From NCBI RefSeq assembly GCF_022842045.1, contig NZ_JALHQI010000018.1:1-46786 (forward strand): 46,786 bases of DNA. The letters are read 5' to 3'. This document shows positions 43,173-46,786 of the stretch, piece after piece (the stretch's first letter is position 1; each line of letters begins with the position of its first letter). A program made the position numbers and the translations under genes. The notes beneath the pieces were generated by a model. The model saw nothing but the letters and a program-made list of their open reading frames with translations, was not told the origin of the DNA and searched no databases. The DNA is from Arenimonas sp. GTDB taxonomy: Bacteria > Pseudomonadota > Gammaproteobacteria > Xanthomonadales > Xanthomonadaceae.

Positions 43173-44774
43173 TCAGGCCTTGCCGGAAGACGCGGTGTCG
43201 GTGGCGTCGGCGGGCGCCGGCGGCGGCGTGATCGGGTCCGGCTCGCGGGCGAGGGCGCGGAAGCGGAACAGCTCGTTCAACCGGTAACCGGAGTAACGGC
43301 CGAGCAGCAGCGAGAACGCGAACAGCACCAGCAGGGTCTCGGGGTAAACGAACACCAGGTGCTCCAGCGGCCGCCAGCTCATCACCAGGTAGGCCAGCGC
43401 GGCGACGATCAGCGTGCCCACGCCCTCGCGGATGGCGGTGCCGGCGCCACGCTCGTCCCAGGCCACCGACATGCGCTCGATGGTCATGGCCATGATCACC
43501 ATCGGGAACAGCGCCACCGACAGGCCGACCTCCAGGCCCAGGCGGTTCGACAGGACGCTGACCGCGGCCATCAGCAGCACCACCAGGATCAGGATCGCAG
43601 TCAGGCGCGGCACCAGCAGCAGGCGCAGGCGCTCGAGGTAGAAGCGCACCAGCAGGCCGAAGCCGACCACCAGGACGAACAGCGTGACGCCCGCCACCAG
43701 CGCGGTTTCACGGAAGGCGAGCGCGATCAGCACCGGCATGAAGGTGCCGTAGGTCTTGACGCCGACCAGGTTGCGCAGCAGCAGCATGATGAAGGCGCCG
43801 ATCGGCACCATCAGCAGCACGCGGTAGGTTTCCTGGGCCTGCAGCGGCAGGCTCAGCAGCGAGTAGCGGACCAGGTTGGCGTCCTGCACCTCGAGCCGGC
43901 GCTCGGCGATGGCCATGGCGTCGGCCAGGTTGCGGCTGACCGAGAACATCAGCGAAGCGGCGGACTCGCTCTCCATCTGCAGCACGCGGCGATCGCTGCT
44001 GCTCCACAGGAACAGGTCGGACGGCAGGCCCTCGGCGAAGGTGCGCGGATCGATGATGGTCCAGGCCAGGCCGTCGTGCACCATCAGCCACGGCTGCAGG
44101 CGGCCCTCGCCTTCGCGCGGCTCGTCGGTCAGGCGGATGCCATGGATGACGCGCGCCGGGATGCTGCGGCGGGCCAGCAGCTGTACGGCGAAGTGGGCCC
44201 GGTCGCTTTCATCGGCGCCGTAGCGTTCGGCCAGCAGGGCCACCTCTTCGCTCGGCGTGGCCTCGCCGAGGCGGCGCAGCAGTTCGCGCGCGTAGGTGAC
44301 GTTGTTGATCGAGCCCTCGCGCACCTGCAGCAGCAGGCTGTCGGCGGCGGTGACGTAGGGCTCCTCGAGCTCCGGCGGCGACGGGATCACCGGGTCGAAG
44401 TCCAGCAGCGCCTGGTCCTGCTCCTGGCTGCGCACGATGGTGGCGCGGTAGTAGAGGTCCTGCTCGCCGACCACGCGGCGGTTGGCCCACTGCACCTCGC
44501 GGCCCTCCGGGCTGGTGGACTCGAGCTTGGAATAGCCGCGCGCGATGAAGCGCTCGTCGAGCACCGCGAAGCCGGGCGTGTAGGACGGGATCTGCAGCGT
44601 CACCGCGTTGGCGGCGGCGCGCGGCTGGTATTCGACGTGCGCCTGCACGGTCCACACCTGCACCTGCGCATCGGGCTGCAGCGGGAACTTGAGCACGTTC
44701 CACTTGTAGTACATGGCCGCGCACGCGATCGCGATGATCGAGAAGGCCAGCAGGTAAAGGTGGCGTTTGCTCAT
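43173..44774 (-). CDS. Inactive transglutaminase-like domain fused to seven-helix membrane domain
   Basis: A 533-residue membrane protein. Helix 1 is at ~6-24; residues ~30-260 form a periplasmic transglutaminase-like domain in which the catalytic Cys/His are not present at the expected places ('DRAHFAVQLLARRSIPARVIHG' read in parts, 'LMVHDGLAWTIIDPR'), so it is probably a binding domain. Residues ~290-510 form about seven helices, starting 'VLLMVPIGAFIMLLLRNLVG'. It is coupled to the ATP-grasp ligase; the pair is conserved in proteobacteria. Confidence 0.87.
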   Translation of the reverse strand: MSKRHLYLLAFSIIAIACAAMYYKWNVLKFPLQPDAQVQVWTVQAHVEYQPRAAANAVTLQIPSYTPGFAVLDERFIARGYSKLESTSPEGREVQWANRRVVGEQDLYYRATIVRSQEQDQALLDFDPVIPSPPELEEPYVTAADSLLLQVREGSINNVTYARELLRRLGEATPSEEVALLAERYGADESDRAHFAVQLLARRSIPARVIHGIRLTDEPREGEGRLQPWLMVHDGLAWTIIDPRTFAEGLPSDLFLWSSSDRRVLQMESESAASLMFSVSRNLADAMAIAERRLEVQDANLVRYSLLSLPLQAQETYRVLLMVPIGAFIMLLLRNLVGVKTYGTFMPVLIALAFRETALVAGVTLFVLVVGFGLLVRFYLERLRLLLVPRLTAILILVVLLMAAVSVLSNRLGLEVGLSVALFPMVIMAMTIERMSVAWDERGAGTAIREGVGTLIVAALAYLVMSWRPLEHLVFVYPETLLVLFAFSLLLGRYSGYRLNELFRFRALAREPDPITPPPAPADATDTASSGKA

Positions 44775-44847
44775 GGGTGTCCAGGTCGGTTGCTTGGAGC
44801 CGCCGGATTTCCCCGGCCGACGGCGACGCGCCAGTGTAACCCCGGAG

Positions 44848-45954
44848 TCAGGAAGTCGAATACGCCAGCAGGCCCAGCGCCACGGCGTTCGCCACCCCGT
44901 GCGCCAGCGCGACCGCCGCGAAGCGCCCGGTCCGTAGGTAGAACAACCCGAAGGCCGCGCCCATCAGCACGTAGATCCCGGCCATGGCCAGCTGCGCTAG
45001 GCGGCCGCCGTTGCCCGCGGTGATCTCGTGCAGGACGCCGAACACCACCGCGCTGGCGACCAGGCCGGTGGCCGCCCGTCCGACCACGGCGAATCGCCGC
45101 AGCAATACATGCCGGAAGAAAAGCTCCTCCCCGACCGGCGCGACGCCGGCCACCAGCAGGAAGGCAACCACCGGCCGCTCTTCGATCAGGGCCAACAGGG
45201 GCTCGAGGTTACTGGGCTCCAGCGGCAGGCCGAGGTCCCGCAGCCCGAGCAGCAGGCCGGTGGCCGCCGCCTGCAGCAGCACGCCGGCGAGCACGGCCAG
45301 CACCAGCGCGCGGCCCAGCGGCATGGGTGCCGGCAGCGCCGGCAGCCGGCGCCCGCGCACCCACCACACCAGCAGCGCGGCCAGCCCGGATGCGCACAAC
45401 GCCAGGATCACCAGCGGGCTGGCCAGGCGCTGCGGCAGCGACTGCATCGCATCCACCAGGCTGGCCAGCGGCGACACCCGGATCTCGGTCACCGGGCAGC
45501 CGGCGGCCTTCACCAGGGCCGGGCCATCGATGTGCGGGCGCTGGCCGGTGTGCGGATGCAGCTCGAAGTAACCGAGTACCGCGGGCTCGTGCGCGCCCTC
45601 CGCCTCGTGCGGCAGCATCAGCACGTTCATGAACTTCGGGATCGGGCTGCCGTCCGGCGCGCGCGCGGGGCGCAGCTCGCCCTGGCGTGCGAGGACGTCC
45701 TTGACCGCCGCCTCGTTCCAGCGCTCGGCCTCGCAGGGCTGGAACACCAGCTGCACGCGCTGCGGCCCGTAGGGCTGCTCGCGCTGGAACTGCAGCACCA
45801 GCGGCGTGGCGAAGGCGATGGTCAGCGCGAGCGTCGCACCGAAGTAAAGCAGCAGGTCGAGGATGGCGCCGCGGAACGGCGTGCCCCGCCACCAGCGCAG
45901 TACGCGGTGGCGAGGCGATGTCGCGGCGTCGTCAGACGTCGAGGTTGGCGACAC
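44848..45954 (-). CDS. CPBP family intramembrane metalloprotease
   Basis: A 368-residue membrane protein. Residues ~28-50 are the first helix, ~55-160 a periplasmic insertion, and the C-terminal ~200 residues the CPBP (Abi/CAAX) core. Motif 1 is '[13 protein letters not shown]' (EExxxR), motif 2 'FGVLHE' and motif 3 '[12 protein letters not shown]'. The start is a GTG (45952-45954) overlapping the gyrB stop by 23 nt; no better start is seen. The group includes prenyl-protein proteases and bacteriocin-immunity proteins; the role here is unknown. Confidence 0.85.
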   Translation of the reverse strand: MSPTSTSDDAATSPRHRVLRWWRGTPFRGAILDLLLYFGATLALTIAFATPLVLQFQREQPYGPQRVQLVFQPCEAERWNEAAVKDVLARQGELRPARAPDGSPIPKFMNVLMLPHEAEGAHEPAVLGYFELHPHTGQRPHIDGPALVKAAGCPVTEIRVSPLASLVDAMQSLPQRLASPLVILALCASGLAALLVWWVRGRRLPALPAPMPLGRALVLAVLAGVLLQAAATGLLLGLRDLGLPLEPSNLEPLLALIEERPVVAFLLVAGVAPVGEELFFRHVLLRRFAVVGRAATGLVASAVVFGVLHEITAGNGGRLAQLAMAGIYVLMGAAFGLFYLRTGRFAAVALAHGVANAVALGLLAYSTS

Positions 45955-46786
45955 GCAGCGCGTTGTCCTCGATGAACTCGCGGCGCGGTTCGACCACGTC
46001 GCCCATCAGCGTGGCGAAGATCTGGTCGGCGGCGACGGCGTCCTCGATGCGCACCTTCAGCAGGCGGCGCGTTTCCGGATTCACCGTGGTTTCCCACAGC
46101 TGCTCGGGATTCATTTCGCCCAGGCCCTTGAAGCGCTGGATCATGCGGCCCTTCTTCGCTTCCTCGAGCAGCCATTCCTGGGCCTGCACGAAGTTGGACA
46201 CGGGCTGGCTCTTGCCGCCGCGGACGAGCGTGGCGCCCGGCTGCAGCAGGCCGTTGAGCGTGGCCGCCATTTCGTTCACCTGGCGCAGTTCGCCGCCGAG
46301 CAGCTGGGCGGCGGCGAGCACCTGGGTCGCGGCCAGGCCGTGGTGCTGCTTCTGCACCACCAGCGCGCCCGCGTGGCCGTCGTCGCTGGCGGGCTGGATC
46401 GAGAAGACGTAGCGCGCGCGGCCGAGGCCGGTGGCGTTCAGTCGCTTCTCCAGCTCGCGGCACCACGGCGCCAGGCGCTGTTCGTCGGCGAAATGTTCGG
46501 CGGTGAGCGCGGGCATTTCCAGCATCGCCTCGAGCACCGGCGAATCGACGCGATGCGCGAAGCGGGCGATGGTCTCGCGCGCGGCGACGAAATCGAGCAG
46601 CAGTTTTTCCAGCGCCGCGCCGGAGATCGCCGGCAGGCCTTCGCCCGGGCGCAGCTCGGCGTTCTCGACCGCGTTGTTGACGAGGTAGGCGTTGAGCGCG
46701 CCGTCGTCCTTGAGGTACATCTCGTTCTTGCCCTGCTTGATCTTGTACAGCGGCGGCAGGCCGATGTAGACGTGGCCGCGCTCGAT
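45932..46786 (-). CDS. gyrB: DNA gyrase subunit B, C-terminal part (5' end beyond window)
   Basis: GyrB is the ATPase subunit of gyrase, which introduces negative supercoils. The last 284 residues are present and the frame is open to the right edge. They start at '[16 protein letters not shown]' (TOPRIM end), then the gammaproteobacterial insertion, and end '[20 protein letters not shown]', which is diagnostic of GyrB; ParE ends differently. '[17 protein letters not shown]' matches the family. The location near tonB/pdxJ agrees with an origin-proximal gyrB in xanthomonads. Confidence 0.95.
   Translation of the reverse strand: MERGHVYIGLPPLYKIKQGKNEMYLKDDGALNAYLVNNAVENAELRPGEGLPAISGAALEKLLLDFVAARETIARFAHRVDSPVLEAMLEMPALTAEHFADEQRLAPWCRELEKRLNATGLGRARYVFSIQPASDDGHAGALVVQKQHHGLAATQVLAAAQLLGGELRQVNEMAATLNGLLQPGATLVRGGKSQPVSNFVQAQEWLLEEAKKGRMIQRFKGLGEMNPEQLWETTVNPETRRLLKVRIEDAVAADQIFATLMGDVVEPRREFIEDNALRVANLDV

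Noticed and set aside
42300-45023. 907-codon plus-strand frame
   Set aside because: Antisense shadow of the ATP-grasp and transglutaminase-7TM genes; no recognisable domain.
45932-46786. Assignment as topoisomerase IV subunit ParE
   Set aside because: The C-terminal [20 protein letters not shown] signature and the insertion are those of GyrB.

Overview
The window is a GC-rich (roughly 70% G+C by eye) stretch of a gammaproteobacterial chromosome, most likely from the order Lysobacterales/Xanthomonadales. The right end carries tonB-exbB-exbD-exbD next to pdxJ, close to gyrB, an arrangement I recall from Xanthomonas chromosomes near the replication origin. If that holds here, oriC (dnaA-dnaN-recF) should lie just beyond the right edge. 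Genes are tightly packed with 1-4 nt overlaps, and no mobile elements, CRISPR arrays, tRNAs or rRNAs were seen. The taxonomic call is inference.

Layout, left to right. (1) 3-2307: end of a carotenoid operon (lycopene cyclase crtY, a Blh-type beta-carotene 15,15'-dioxygenase and type 2 IPP isomerase), i.e. a route to retinal. (2) 2658-4748: a large secreted Cys-rich protein with a cyanovirin-N-like region and a PASTA domain. (3) 5012-8509: a fused indolepyruvate ferredoxin oxidoreductase, ended by a long palindromic repeat/terminator. (4) 8594-11412: a BlaI/BlaR1-like repressor/metalloprotease pair behind an inverted-repeat operator; the protease has seven ~34-residue repeats. (5) 11472-18847, minus strand: EAL phosphodiesterase, OmpA-like lipoprotein, coiled-coil protein, folE, MFS exporter, PNPOx-like protein, rlmI and a membrane diguanylate cyclase. 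(6) 18914-22152: promoter and yybP-ykoY manganese riboswitch, terC/alx-like gene, rhomboid protease and a second, paralogous diguanylate cyclase. (7) 22149-28643: DUF2238 protein, M28 peptidase lipoprotein, an Lrp-type regulator divergent from phenylalanine hydroxylase with two Lrp-like palindromes between them, a DUF2306-like protein and a DesK/NarL-type two-component system. (8) 28653-37732: DUF4010 protein, fbp coupled to a 2OG-Fe(II) oxygenase, cardiolipin synthase, small membrane proteins, a DUF2256 protein, a propeller-sensor diguanylate cyclase and pdxJ. (9) 37729-46786, minus strand: three ExbD genes, exbB, tonB, a TPR protein, an ATP-grasp ligase with its inactive-transglutaminase/7TM partner, a CPBP protease and the 3' part of gyrB.

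Themes: cyclic-di-GMP signalling (three GGDEF and one EAL protein), envelope proteins and proteases (BlaR1-like, rhomboid, M28, CPBP), TonB energisation and aromatic amino-acid catabolism. The items most worth following are the CVNH/PASTA secreted protein, the BlaR1-like protein with periodic repeats, the ATP-grasp/transglutaminase-7TM pair, the manganese riboswitch, the paired Lrp-type operators, the extra exbD behind a terminator, and a dispersed palindromic repeat. Only one stretch over 300 bases lacks a confident gene (2308-2657).
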